Shown one piece after another: positions 9,160 through 17,357 of a stretch of DNA of 32,443 nucleotides. The stretch is from Xenorhabdus khoisanae (GTDB taxonomy: Bacteria > Pseudomonadota > Gammaproteobacteria > Enterobacterales > Enterobacteriaceae), in contig NZ_LFCV01000080.1 of the NCBI RefSeq assembly GCF_001037465.1, positions 1-32,443 of the forward strand, read 5' to 3'. Position 1 is the first letter of the stretch; the number at the start of each line of letters is the position of its first letter. A program made the position numbers and the translations under genes. The notes under the pieces were generated by a model. It saw only the letters and a program-made list of their open reading frames with translations, ran no database searches and had not been told where the DNA came from.

Positions 9160-9873
9160 ATGCAGAAAAAAGCTGAGTTGTATCGTGGAAAAGCAAAAAC
9201 AGTGTACGCCACTGACAATCCTGACCTGCTTGTGCTGGAATTCCGTAATGATACATCAGCATTGGATGGTGAACGCATTGAACAGTTTGATCGTAAGGGA
9301 ATGGTGAATAATAAGTTCAATCATTTCATTATGAATAAACTCGAAGCAGCGGGCATTCCGACGCAAATGGAACAACTTCTGTCAGATAATGAATCCTTAG
9401 TGAAAAAGCTGGATATGGTGCCTGTTGAGTGCGTTATTCGTAACCGGGCTGCGGGTTCTCTGGTGAAACGTCTTGGGGTAGAAGAGGGGATGGTACTTAA
9501 TCCGCCACTGTTTGACCTGTTCTTGAAGGATGATGCTAAACATGATCCGATGGTCAATGAATCCTACTGTGAAACATTTGGTTGGGTTAGCAAAGAACAC
9601 TTGTCTGAGATGAAGCGCCTGAGCTACAAGGCCAATGAAGTATTGAGTAAGCTGTTTGATGATGCCGGCTTGATTCTGGTGGATTTCAAATTGGAGTTTG
9701 GTCTGTTCAAAGGCAAGGTCGTATTGGGTGATGAATTTTCACCAGATGGCAGTCGTCTGTGGGATCAACAAACAATGGATAAAATGGACAAAGACCGCTT
9801 CCGTCAGAGTCTTGGTGGTTTGATTGAAGCGTATGAAGAGGTTGCACACCGTATTGGTGTTATTTTGGATTAA
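9160..9873 (+). CDS. purC: SAICAR synthetase PurC
   Basis: PurC joins aspartate to CAIR using ATP to make SAICAR in purine synthesis. The 237-residue product has the same length as in E. coli. The ATP-binding YRGKAKTVY start, the substrate loop [13 protein letters not shown] and the [10 protein letters not shown] segment are all present. GGAG at 9150-9153 is six bases before the ATG. A terminator isolates it from bamC, so it has its own promoter in the 60-90 bases upstream. I see no good PurR site there, but a full match to the PurR consensus lies just after the stop codon. Confidence 0.97.
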   Translation: MQKKAELYRGKAKTVYATDNPDLLVLEFRNDTSALDGERIEQFDRKGMVNNKFNHFIMNKLEAAGIPTQMEQLLSDNESLVKKLDMVPVECVIRNRAAGSLVKRLGVEEGMVLNPPLFDLFLKDDAKHDPMVNESYCETFGWVSKEHLSEMKRLSYKANEVLSKLFDDAGLILVDFKLEFGLFKGKVVLGDEFSPDGSRLWDQQTMDKMDKDRFRQSLGGLIEAYEEVAHRIGVILD

Positions 9874-9875
9874 TG

Positions 9876-9891
9876 ACGCAAACGATTACTT
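9876..9891. promoter_or_regulatory. PurR-type operator sequence downstream of purC
   Basis: ACGCAAACGATTACTT fits every fixed position of the purine repressor consensus ANGCAANCGNTTNCNT, recalled from the literature. It starts two bases after the purC stop codon, in a convergent gap. Known purC operators lie upstream of the gene, so this position is unexpected. Confidence 0.45.
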
Positions 9892-9913
9892 AAAGAGTAT
9901 TGCTTAAAATAAA

Positions 9914-9944
9914 AGGATGCCCTTGAAATTAATAAGGGCATCCT
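9914..9944 (-). terminator. Terminator between purC and the lipoprotein gene
   Basis: The arms AGGATGCCCTT (9914-9924) and AAGGGCATCCT (9934-9944) form a perfect 11-bp stem with a nine-base loop. On the minus strand the stem is followed by TTTTATTTTAAG, so it is best placed to end the lipoprotein gene; it may also stop purC transcripts. Confidence 0.85.
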
Positions 9945-9971
9945 GTCATCATCTTGCGCCTTTAGTAAACT

Positions 9972-10325
9972 TTAAAGCAGGTATTTGATTTTCTGCTTCC
10001 AGCCTTTTTGTTGCATACAATTGTTATAAGTGTTGTGTCTTGAACTCTGATTAACATCGATCACATAGCTTTCAGTCATGGGAATACTCTGAGTGTAATA
10101 ACCGTCTTTCCCGCATTGGCTTCCATTTGCACAGGGCTGTCGTACTGTCCTGAGTTCTGATCTTTGGGCAACTTCATTTTTTACAGGAAACAGCCTCAAT
10201 GCTAATTGATTGCATTCTGTAGTTGCTTCATTAAAAGGAGTTGGACTACTTGTTGCGGGTACCCATTGAGTTGTACAACCCGCTAAGGAAATACAGATTA
10301 AAATGAAGAATGTTAGTCTTCTCAT
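9972..10325 (-). CDS. Small hypothetical lipoprotein
   Basis: The 117-residue product starts MRRLTFFILICISLAGC, a typical lipoprotein signal with lipobox LAGC (Cys17) followed by threonines, which favours the outer membrane. The mature part has four cysteines (TECNQ, QPCANGSQC, NNCMQQKGW), which could form disulphides. The NNCMQQKGW ending resembles small enterobacterial lipoproteins of unknown role. ATG 10325 is chosen because it sits right at the signal peptide; the in-frame ATG at 10421 would add 32 unlikely residues. No strong ribosome site is visible. Function unknown. Confidence 0.7.
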   Translation of the reverse strand: MRRLTFFILICISLAGCTTQWVPATSSPTPFNEATTECNQLALRLFPVKNEVAQRSELRTVRQPCANGSQCGKDGYYTQSIPMTESYVIDVNQSSRHNTYNNCMQQKGWKQKIKYLL

Positions 10326-10655
10326 ATCGTTTATACGAACGCATCCTGTTTGCAAGGCATTCCTTACAATCTTTCTGCATTCACCTTGATAAAAGTGTTG
10401 ATGTTTACCAGTAAAGCACAATAAGGCCGGCTGTTACTGACGTTATGAGTAAATTGCCCACGTTGTGATATTTTCCGCTACCAAGAAACAAAGTTTCACC
10501 TTGATTTGGATGGGTAATTATTTATTAGTGTTATTGTTTAAGCAAGAATGTTAACAAACTACGCGTCGATACACCATTTACCCAATTTAGGTACAGTTTT
10601 TACAGTACAAAGGGTGTTTTCCTCGCCCTGTCTTGTTACCGATTTTTTATATGTT

Positions 10656-10718
10656 CTATACCCAATGGCTGAGATTGAGCGTTGCCAACAAAGCTGCAAC
10701 TTGAAAGAAGGCAGATAT
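10656..10718. repeat. Partial copy of an enterobacterial dispersed repeat
   Basis: The stretch begins CTATACCCAATGG and carries GCCAACAAAGCTGCAACTTG at 10684-10703. From memory, these are the left end and inner part of a dispersed inverted-repeat element common in Photorhabdus, Xenorhabdus, Yersinia and Serratia genomes. The middle of the usual element is missing and the right end is degenerate, so this is an old deletion derivative. Confidence 0.4.
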
Positions 10719-10820
10719 GTGTGAATGTAATTATGGATAAACATCCATTTACTGAATATGAATAATTTTAAGTAAGTGCAGAAATTTTAAGTTATTATCC
10801 TGCCGATACCAGAATACATA

Positions 10821-10887
10821 TTTTCTGGTTTTAATATAATCAATTTATTGTTTTCTGATTTAAAAATAATCAATTTATTGTTTTCTG
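10821..10887. repeat. 30-bp tandem repeat upstream of the DUF441 gene
   Basis: Units 10821-10850 and 10851-10880 agree at 27 of 30 positions, and a third unit begins (TTTTCTG, 10881-10887). The shared inner part is ATAATCAATTTATTG. The array ends 14 bases before the start codon, so it probably forms part of the promoter or the leader of the next gene. Confidence 0.85.
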
Positions 10888-10901
10888 GGAAATAAATATC
10901 T

Positions 10902-11354
10902 ATGGGCCATATTGATCCTACTTTGCTGATTTTACTCGTGTTGGCAGGGCTTGGTATTATCAGTCATAACATGACAGTGACGCTTGCCATGTTATTTCTG
11001 CTAGTCGTTCGTATTACACCATTGAATCAATTTTTTCCTTGGGTGGAAAAATACGGTTTGACGATAGGTGTTTTGATTCTGACTATTGGAGTCATGGCTC
11101 CTATCGCAAGTGGAAAAATCTCTGCGCAGGAAATTTTCAGCTCTTTCTTGAATTGGAAATCACTGCTGGCGATTGCTGTTGGTGTTTTGGTTTCATGGTT
11201 AGGAAGCCGGGGCGTTGCTTTAATGTCCAGCCAACCTTCAACAGTAGCAGGGTTATTGGTTGGTACAATATTGGGCGTTGCTTTATTTAGGGGCGTTCCT
11301 GTTGGGCCGTTGATTGCCGCAGGTATTCTGTCAATCATGATTGGTAAATCATGA
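10902..11354 (+). CDS. DUF441 inner-membrane protein (YeaL-like)
   Basis: The 150-residue protein has four hydrophobic segments and belongs to the UPF0756/DUF441 family (E. coli YeaL, 148 residues). [34 protein letters not shown] and the end [16 protein letters not shown] are nearly identical between the two. No function is known. It lies 27 bases before tmcA on the same strand. In E. coli it is not next to tmcA, so the neighbourhood is specific to this lineage. Confidence 0.9.
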   Translation: MGHIDPTLLILLVLAGLGIISHNMTVTLAMLFLLVVRITPLNQFFPWVEKYGLTIGVLILTIGVMAPIASGKISAQEIFSSFLNWKSLLAIAVGVLVSWLGSRGVALMSSQPSTVAGLLVGTILGVALFRGVPVGPLIAAGILSIMIGKS

Positions 11355-11381
11355 TCACTTACCGACTATGTTGAGATAATT

Positions 11382-13526
11382 ATGTTGGATAGTGCATGGG
11401 GCATGTTGCAGGCACAGATGCAACAACAAGGACAGCGCCGCTTAGTGGTATTGAGTGGTAACCCTCAATGGAGTGAATGGATTGTTAGCCAACTAAAAGA
11501 ACAATTCCAAGGAGATTGGTTAACGGTTTCATCTTGTGGGCCAGATGCTATTGAGCCAACGAAAGCTGTTGGTTTACTTGGGCGTGAATTTTTGCATGGT
11601 GTTTTTGATGCAACGAAGGGTTTTAACGCTGAAGCATTGGCAATATTGGCTGGCACGTTAAAAGCAGGCAGTTGGCTGGTAATGCGTGTACCTGCTTGGT
11701 CACAATGGGCAGAATGGCCTGATGAAGACAGTATCCGCTGGAATGAATCGGCGGGAGTCATCCCGACACCTAATTTTATCCGACATATCCAGCGGCAGAT
11801 CCTCTCCTGCCCGGAAGTATTACTCTGGCGACAAGATACTCCCCTTCAATTACAACCATCGCACCAGACTGGCTTGTGGCAGATGCCGGATGGAAACCCA
11901 ACGGTTAGTCAGCAAACGCTTCTTGAAGAGTTGTTACAGTCATCAGGCGGAATTTGGGTAATCACTGCCCCGCGAGGGCGAGGAAAGTCGGCTCTGGCTG
12001 GAATGTTGGTACGGCATTGGCAAGGTACGTGTTGGCTGTGTGCACCAGCAAAAATCACAACAGAAGTCATTCGGTGTTACGCCGGTATTTCAGAGCAAGA
12101 GATGCCATTCTGGGCGGTAGATAATTTATTGAAGTATTGCCGATTGAAAAAGGATGGATCGGGAAATAAAAATGACGCTGATTGGTTATTGATTGATGAA
12201 GCAGCGGCGATCCCTACACCACAATTGGCCGAATTGATCCGCCACTTTCCCCGGGTGTTGTTAACTTCAACGGTTCAGGGATATGAGGGAACCGGGCGTG
12301 GTTTTCTGTTGAAACTCTGTGCTGCCTTACCTGATTGCCATGTCCGTGAATTGAAAACACCGATGCGCTGGGCTGAAAATGATCCTTTGGAATCCTGGTT
12401 GGATAACGCGCTACTATTTGATGATAGATTACTTGATGATAGATTACTTGATGATAGATTACCGCTTAATGAGCAATCAGCTCACTTTAATATTGAGAAA
12501 GATCTGCGTCTTTACCCTATTGAACAACCCATGTGGTTACAACAACCCGCATTATTGCGTCAATTCTATGGGTTATTGACTAGCGCACATTATCGCACTT
12601 CGCCCCTTGATTTACGCCGATTGTTGGATGGCAATGGGATGACATTCCTATCTGCCATGTCTGGTTTTCCAGTGAATGAACCCCAATTGGTTGGGGCAAT
12701 GTGGTTGGTGAATGAAGGCGGTTTATCACAAATACTTGCACATGAAATATGGGCAGGAAGGCGTCGTCCGAGGGGAAATCTGGTCGCTCAATCCTTGGCT
12801 GCACACGGCGGATTTCCACAAGCTGCGGTTATGCGATCACAGAGAGTTAGCCGTATCGCCGTGCAAGCACAATATCGTCGCCGTGGCATTGCACAACATT
12901 TGATAACTCATCAGTGTCGGGAAGCGAGAAAACACAAATTGGATTTTCTTTCTGTCAGTTTTGGCTATACCGCCGAGCTTTGGGCACTTTGGCAAAAATG
13001 TGGTTTTCGGCTGGTCAGAATGGGAACCCATCGGGAAGCGAGCAGTGGTTGTTATACAGCAATGGCTATCTTACCGTTGAGCGGGCAAGGCAAACGTTTT
13101 GCTCAATTGGCACAGCAACAATTATCCCGTGATGCCAGTGGATTGGAATCGTTACTTGGCTTTGCCTTGCCAGTTGAGCACGATAAGGATGAACGGCTCA
13201 ATGGCAGTGACTGGCAGGCGTTGGCTGGTTTTGCATTTGCACATCGTTCCTTGTCCGCCTCTTATTTTGCATTACAGAGATTATTGTTGACGAGTGATTT
13301 AGCTTTGCCCGGATTGAGAAAACATCTTCAGCAGCAGATAGATATTGAACAGTGTGCACATGATTTATCGTTGAATGGGCGCAAGGCGTTATTAAAACTT
13401 TGGCGGGAAGAGACGGCTCACGCTTTGGCAAGCATAGATGAAATACTTGCCAATCAGTGGCGAGATTGGGTTATTTCTTGCGATTCTGTTGAGGCCAATC
13501 GTCCTCATCATCCCATTGATCGTTAA
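11382..13526 (+). CDS. tmcA: tRNA(Met) cytidine acetyltransferase TmcA
   Basis: TmcA makes N4-acetylcytidine at the wobble position of elongator methionine tRNA, using acetyl-CoA and ATP. The N-terminal DUF1726-like part is followed by the helicase-like module, with Walker [10 protein letters not shown] at residues 196-204 and Walker B-like DEAAAIP from 272. The GNAT acetyl-CoA site lies at about 488-507 ([20 protein letters not shown]), and the C-terminal tRNA-binding region follows. At 714 residues it is longer than E. coli (671). Part of the extra length is DDRLL repeated in tandem from residue 347, right after the conserved LLFDD. The 3' end overlaps ypfN tail to tail by 56 bases. Confidence 0.95.
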   Translation: MLDSAWGMLQAQMQQQGQRRLVVLSGNPQWSEWIVSQLKEQFQGDWLTVSSCGPDAIEPTKAVGLLGREFLHGVFDATKGFNAEALAILAGTLKAGSWLVMRVPAWSQWAEWPDEDSIRWNESAGVIPTPNFIRHIQRQILSCPEVLLWRQDTPLQLQPSHQTGLWQMPDGNPTVSQQTLLEELLQSSGGIWVITAPRGRGKSALAGMLVRHWQGTCWLCAPAKITTEVIRCYAGISEQEMPFWAVDNLLKYCRLKKDGSGNKNDADWLLIDEAAAIPTPQLAELIRHFPRVLLTSTVQGYEGTGRGFLLKLCAALPDCHVRELKTPMRWAENDPLESWLDNALLFDDRLLDDRLLDDRLPLNEQSAHFNIEKDLRLYPIEQPMWLQQPALLRQFYGLLTSAHYRTSPLDLRRLLDGNGMTFLSAMSGFPVNEPQLVGAMWLVNEGGLSQILAHEIWAGRRRPRGNLVAQSLAAHGGFPQAAVMRSQRVSRIAVQAQYRRRGIAQHLITHQCREARKHKLDFLSVSFGYTAELWALWQKCGFRLVRMGTHREASSGCYTAMAILPLSGQGKRFAQLAQQQLSRDASGLESLLGFALPVEHDKDERLNGSDWQALAGFAFAHRSLSASYFALQRLLLTSDLALPGLRKHLQQQIDIEQCAHDLSLNGRKALLKLWREETAHALASIDEILANQWRDWVISCDSVEANRPHHPIDR
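12420..12463 (+). repeat. 15-bp tandem repeat inside tmcA
   Basis: GATGATAGATTACTT occurs at 12420-12434 and 12435-12449, with a 14-base third copy at 12450-12463. It stays in frame and encodes [15 protein letters not shown]. It lies in a region that is variable between TmcA proteins, between the helicase module and the GNAT domain. Confidence 0.95.
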
Positions 13527-13665
13527 GATCCCGATGGGGCGGTAATTCTGGTTTGTTATCTAAAAAATATTTTTGGTCGACACGACTCAGCGCTTTTACC
13601 GCATTAATGATAATGCCAACGAGCACTAACAGAACAATCCACCAATAATCTACCAGCCAATGCAT
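13471..13665 (-). CDS. ypfN: YpfN family small membrane protein (UPF0370)
   Basis: The 64-residue protein has one N-terminal membrane segment ([17 protein letters not shown]) and a soluble acidic tail with the family-specific [20 protein letters not shown]. It matches E. coli YpfN (66 residues); its function is unknown. ATG 13665 is chosen because GGGGGGAG lies five bases before it; an upstream ATG at 13680 falls before that ribosome site. It lies downstream of dapE as in E. coli, but the peptidase gene now sits between them. Confidence 0.93.
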   Translation of the reverse strand: MHWLVDYWWIVLLVLVGIIINAVKALSRVDQKYFLDNKPELPPHRDLNDQWDDEDDWPQQNRKK

Positions 13666-13686
13666 TGTATCTCCCCCCAAGATATT

Positions 13687-13710
13687 AAGAGCCTCCTCGA
13701 TAAGGCTCTT
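13687..13710 (-). terminator. Hairpin between peptidase gene and ypfN
   Basis: AAGAGCC (13687-13693) and GGCTCTT (13704-13710) pair around a ten-base loop. It lies between the stop of the M15 peptidase gene and the ypfN start. No T-run follows on the minus strand, so it may be a weak terminator or a processing site. Confidence 0.4.
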
Positions 13711-13731
13711 GGAGCCTGATTTGCTATTTTT

Positions 13732-14400
13732 CTAATCCGCTATCTTGATATATTTTTCAAACAGATAAGACAGATTGTTTCTTAGCCAGTCGATGCCGGC
13801 AATATCACGACCTTGCCAAGCGTTCAGTAGCACGTTTCCATCGAACAGACGTTCAGCCTCATGAGATATAGGCCAATAACTGATATGCCACGGCTCATAA
13901 GCTACACCAGCATCATGGCGAGTGTACGGGCGATAGAAATCATAATGAGACATATTTTCTGTCAGCCAATGAGTCAATGGCTCAAAGTAGCCGCCGTCTT
14001 CATATTCCCATGGTTCCAGCAGTAATTTTTTACCTTGCGGCAGCAGGAACGGATCATACACATCCAGTTCGGTGCCCCAATGATGACGGCTCGCTCCCGG
14101 CAAAGCCGACCAACGGAGAATGGCCTCACAAAGCTCACCTTCGCCCATCGCTGAAATGTTAAGAGGTTGGTTATGATCATCTAATACCGGGCGTTGGCCA
14201 CGGAATTTTTCATTCCAGATAGTTTGCTGACGTGTGAAATCACGGAATGAACTGGCAGGTTGTAGCTTAAATCCTGCTTTAGCTGCATCTTTCTGCATGG
14301 CAAGAAACGCTTTGGTGGCATTGAACTGCAAACGGTGATTGCCAGCAAGTGTTACCAAATGATCCGTGGACAAGCCAGTCAACATTTCAGGTGTCATCAT
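13732..14400 (-). CDS. M15-family D,D-carboxypeptidase-like zinc peptidase
   Basis: The 222-residue protein carries the zinc-site pattern of M15/LAS peptidases such as VanY and Ldc[11 protein letters not shown] (His106, Asp113) and EPWH (Glu169, His172). Such enzymes cut the terminal D-Ala or a similar bond of peptidoglycan stem peptides. No signal peptide is visible: the N-terminus [20 protein letters not shown] is not one. The ATG overlaps the dapE stop (ATGA), so the two genes are translationally coupled. E. coli lacks this gene here. A cytoplasmic role in handling recycled muropeptides is possible but unproven. Confidence 0.8.
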   Translation of the reverse strand: MMTPEMLTGLSTDHLVTLAGNHRLQFNATKAFLAMQKDAAKAGFKLQPASSFRDFTRQQTIWNEKFRGQRPVLDDHNQPLNISAMGEGELCEAILRWSALPGASRHHWGTELDVYDPFLLPQGKKLLLEPWEYEDGGYFEPLTHWLTENMSHYDFYRPYTRHDAGVAYEPWHISYWPISHEAERLFDGNVLLNAWQGRDIAGIDWLRNNLSYLFEKYIKIAD

Positions 14401-15524
14401 TTGATTAATTTCTCCATGATACGTTGATAAACCAGGCTCAACTCCTGTAAATCTGTCACCTTGACGCATTCATTCGTTTTATGAATAGTAGCATTAATGG
14501 GCCCCAGCTCCACAACCTGAGCGCCCATTTTGGCAATAAAACGCCCATCGGATGTACCGCCACTCGTTGATAGCTCCGGTTTATATCCGCAATAATGAGC
14601 AACCGATTCAACTGCCGCATCAACGAGGATACCTTTACTGGTCAGGAAAGGCTGGCCCGATAACCACCATTCAAGTTCGTATTTCAGATTATGCTTTTTC
14701 AGCATATCTTCTACTTGTTGGCGGATTGCAACATCTGTTAATTCGGTACTGAAACGGAAATTGAATTGAACCCACAGTTTACCCGGAATCACGTTATTGC
14801 TACCGGTTCCTGCCTGAATATTAGCGATTTGCATGCTCGTGGCAGGGAAGAATTCATTTCCGTCGTCCCACTTTGTATTAACCAGTTCTTGTAAAAAGGG
14901 TTGTGAACGATGGATGGGGTTATCGGCCAATTGAGGATAGGCGACATGGCCTTGAGTACCCAAAATAGTCAGGTTGGCAGTTAACGAGCCTCTCCGTCCA
15001 TTCTTGATCATATCTCCCAGACGTTGCTGGCTGGAGGGTTCCCCTATCAGGCAGTAATCCAGACGCTCATGGCGGGACATTAACGCTTCAACTACTTTAA
15101 CGGTACCATTTGTTGCTTTGGCTTCTTCATCAGAGGTGATAAGAAAAGCAAGACGGCCTTTATGGGCAGGATATTCCTCGACGAAACGTTCAGCAGCCAC
15201 AACCATTGCAGCCAGAGAACCTTTCATATCTGCGGCACCACGACCATAAAGCATCCCATCGCGGATAGCCGGTTCGAAAGGTGGTGTCTGCCATTGTGAT
15301 GTATCACCGGCAGGAACAACATCGGTATGTCCAGCAAAGGCAAAAGTTTCTCCTGTTCCACGATAAGCCCAGAAATTCAAAGTATCATCAAAAGGCATTC
15401 GCTCTATCGTAAAGCCGATATTTTGCAGACGCTGAATGAGAAGCTCCTGACAACCTTGATCGTCAGGACTGACGGAAGGGCGCTGAATTAATTGCTGGGC
15501 AAGATCAATTACTGGACAACTCAT
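14397..15524 (-). CDS. dapE: Succinyl-diaminopimelate desuccinylase DapE
   Basis: DapE removes succinate from N-succinyl-L,L-diaminopimelate in the lysine/peptidoglycan precursor pathway, using two zinc ions. The 375-residue length equals E. coli. Metal and catalytic motifs of M20 peptidases are present: [30 protein letters not shown] and the final NATIHKTNE. The lid domain occupies about residues 180-290. AAGGA lies seven bases before the ATG, inside a 15-base block repeated exactly before the upstream gene. It forms an operon with that gene and the peptidase. Confidence 0.97.
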   Translation of the reverse strand: MSCPVIDLAQQLIQRPSVSPDDQGCQELLIQRLQNIGFTIERMPFDDTLNFWAYRGTGETFAFAGHTDVVPAGDTSQWQTPPFEPAIRDGMLYGRGAADMKGSLAAMVVAAERFVEEYPAHKGRLAFLITSDEEAKATNGTVKVVEALMSRHERLDYCLIGEPSSQQRLGDMIKNGRRGSLTANLTILGTQGHVAYPQLADNPIHRSQPFLQELVNTKWDDGNEFFPATSMQIANIQAGTGSNNVIPGKLWVQFNFRFSTELTDVAIRQQVEDMLKKHNLKYELEWWLSGQPFLTSKGILVDAAVESVAHYCGYKPELSTSGGTSDGRFIAKMGAQVVELGPINATIHKTNECVKVTDLQELSLVYQRIMEKLIK

Positions 15525-15538
15525 GATGAGATCCTTAT

Positions 15539-15934
15539 CTAGTCATGCGAGAAAAATTGTTGGTATTGTTCGGCCTTAAAACCGATTAAACACTTTTCTA
15601 TTGCTGAAGCCGCCGTTTTTGAGATCAAGAGAGGCCGTTTTATGATTGCGGGTTGTTCCAGCATGAGTGCTTGAGCAGCCTCTGTATTATTAATGGCGGC
15701 TTTTTGCTCATCAGACAACTTTCGCCAAGTTGTACCACGAGTATTCAGCAAAGGCTCCCAGCCGACTTGTTCAATAAATGCCTGGAGTAGCTCAGAAGAT
15801 AAACCATCAACGCGATAGTCATGAAATTGATAGGGGATCTCTTGGTCTTCTAGCCAGCGACGCGCTTTTTTTATGGTATCGCAGTTTTTGATACCGTATA
15901 GAGTGAATGCTTTATGAGAAGTGGTATCCGACAT
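15539..15934 (-). CDS. ArsC/Spx-like protein (YffB family)
   Basis: This 131-residue protein has a thioredoxin fold with a single active cysteine in [19 protein letters not shown], as in E. coli YffB (118 residues). [11 protein letters not shown] and AIIKRPLL are conserved family segments. YffB binds glutathione and may act as a thiol reductase; the true substrate is not known. ATG 15934 has the same ribosome site (AAGGATCTCATC) as dapE. An upstream ATG at 15970 lacks one. It precedes dapE by 14 bases in one operon, the E. coli arrangement. Confidence 0.9.
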   Translation of the reverse strand: MSDTTSHKAFTLYGIKNCDTIKKARRWLEDQEIPYQFHDYRVDGLSSELLQAFIEQVGWEPLLNTRGTTWRKLSDEQKAAINNTEAAQALMLEQPAIIKRPLLISKTAASAIEKCLIGFKAEQYQQFFSHD

Positions 15935-16104
15935 GATGAGATCCTTGGTTTTGTTTAACGTAGCAGACATAATGCGGGAAATTTGGGATTTTATCCAGAC
16001 AGAGATAAGGCTTAATTGTAATAGTAAACCAAATAAATAGTACCTTACATTTATTATTTAGGAAATTAATTCACTTTTAAATTAATTTGCTTTTCTTGAT
16101 AACT

Positions 16105-16141
16105 CACAATTTCCCTGCCGCCAAAACTTAGGGAAATTGTG
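16105..16141 (-). terminator. Perfect 12-bp inverted repeat after narP-like gene
   Basis: CACAATTTCCCT (16105-16116) and AGGGAAATTGTG (16130-16141) pair perfectly around a 13-base loop. It starts about 35 bases downstream of the response-regulator stop codon on the minus strand. No T-run follows, so it could be a Rho-independent terminator of low strength or a mobile short repeat. Confidence 0.45.
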
Positions 16142-16175
16142 TTTAATAATGGAGAGGTGAAGAAAGAATCCGATG

Positions 16176-16811
16176 TTAGATGAACTCTGTTTTCCTATGT
16201 TTTAGATAAATGATGGTGGCTTCGAGACGGGAGCGGGATTTAAGTTTTTTCAATAGGTTACGGGTATGGACTTTCACTGTCTCTTCTGAAATAAAAAGGA
16301 AGTCAGCAATTTCTTTATTTGTCATTCCTTCTGAAATTTCTTTTAAGACATCTAACTCACGCTTGGTTAATTTTGATAATGGGTCGATATAAAGATGGCG
16401 GGTAGATAAATATTGATAAACTTTTTCACTGAACACAGCATGACCATCAGCGGCTTTTTTTATGTTGCTCAACAGAGGAACAAGCTCGGTACTTTTTAAT
16501 AAATAGCCATTTGCACCGGCATCAACCGCATCATAAATATCACCACGATGATCAGAATCGGAAAGTACCAAAATATACGAATCAAGACCTTTGCGACGAA
16601 GGGATTTAATCGTATCAATCCCTGAAAGGCCGTGAATTTTCAGATCCATCAGAATAATGTCTGGTTTTATCTGGCAAGCGATATTAATCGCATCTTCACC
16701 ATTGTCAGTTTCGGCAGTTACAATGAGTTCCCGCTCTAATTCAATCAACCCTTTTAAGCCGTGACGGATGATAGGATGATCATCAACTATCATGACTGAA
16801 TGATTATGCAT
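16176..16811 (-). CDS. narP: NarL/FixJ-family response regulator, NarP-like
   Basis: The 211-residue protein has an N-terminal receiver domain (Asp10, Asp11, phospho-acceptor Asp56 in LMDLKIHG, Lys106) and a C-terminal LuxR-type helix-turn-helix (LTKRELDVLKEISEGMTNKE, then ETVKVHTRNLLKKL). It resembles E. coli NarP along its length (VMIVDDHP, DAGANGYLLK). NarP, phosphorylated by NarQ, controls anaerobic nitrate and nitrite respiration genes. No sensor kinase gene is nearby, which is usual for narP. Assignment to NarP over other family members is likely but rests on resemblance alone. Confidence 0.75.
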   Translation of the reverse strand: MHNHSVMIVDDHPIIRHGLKGLIELERELIVTAETDNGEDAINIACQIKPDIILMDLKIHGLSGIDTIKSLRRKGLDSYILVLSDSDHRGDIYDAVDAGANGYLLKSTELVPLLSNIKKAADGHAVFSEKVYQYLSTRHLYIDPLSKLTKRELDVLKEISEGMTNKEIADFLFISEETVKVHTRNLLKKLKSRSRLEATIIYLKHRKTEFI

Positions 16812-17357
16812 GTTCTTTCTCCCATATAGAAATGCAGATTATTATGTTTAATGAAACATAAAAGACAGAGTCCTGCTTTATGTTAAATTGCTGTGTGATT
16901 TTTATGGAGTATATTGAATCATCTTTAATGAGATTCTGAAAATATATCCTGATATAAAAATAGGAATATCGCAAACAGGTTTAACCATTCAGGTGAAATA
17001 AAATTCACTTTCATAAAAAATGCGTTTCCTTAGTTGCTAATAATTTTCCAAATAAATTTGGACTAATATTTTATAGATTATTTTTTGTTTTTGTAAACTT
17101 ATTTTAAATGCTGACTTTAAAATACTTCTTTAATTAATTTGTCAGTTCATTAATTGAAGTTAAAATACCTCTCTATAGGTATCATTAGGATAATGTTTAT
17201 ATAATATTGGTTAACATAAACTCATTATTAGCTTGCTTTTTGATCTTTGTTTTTTAGAGCAAGAACAAAATAATGCTGCTGACATCATGATTTAACTTTC
17301 CGTAACTATTATACTGAGCAGATTTTCAATTCGACATGATGCGTAAAGGATCTGATG
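16812..17357. other. Long AT-rich divergent intergenic region
   Basis: This 546-base gap separates the divergent response-regulator and maeB genes. It is very AT-rich and has no supported gene. A weak inverted repeat (CTTGCT at 17232-17237, AGCAAG at 17258-17263) and a possible -10 (TATACT, 17310-17315) are the only notable items. The extreme AT content would suit H-NS binding, but that is speculation. Confidence 0.5.

Larger units (their letters stand above)
10326..10901. other. Long gap with repeats before the DUF441 gene
   Basis: No supported gene lies in these 576 bases. They hold a partial copy of a dispersed repeat (10656-10718), an inverted repeat ACCAGAA/TTCTGGT (10808-10829), and a 30-bp tandem repeat that runs to within 15 bases of the next start codon. 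The 61-codon minus-strand frame at 10559-10744 crosses the dispersed repeat and is not credible. Confidence 0.6.

Noticed and set aside
10559-10744. 61-codon minus-strand frame
   Set aside because: It runs through a dispersed repeat copy and has no ribosome site or protein-like pattern.
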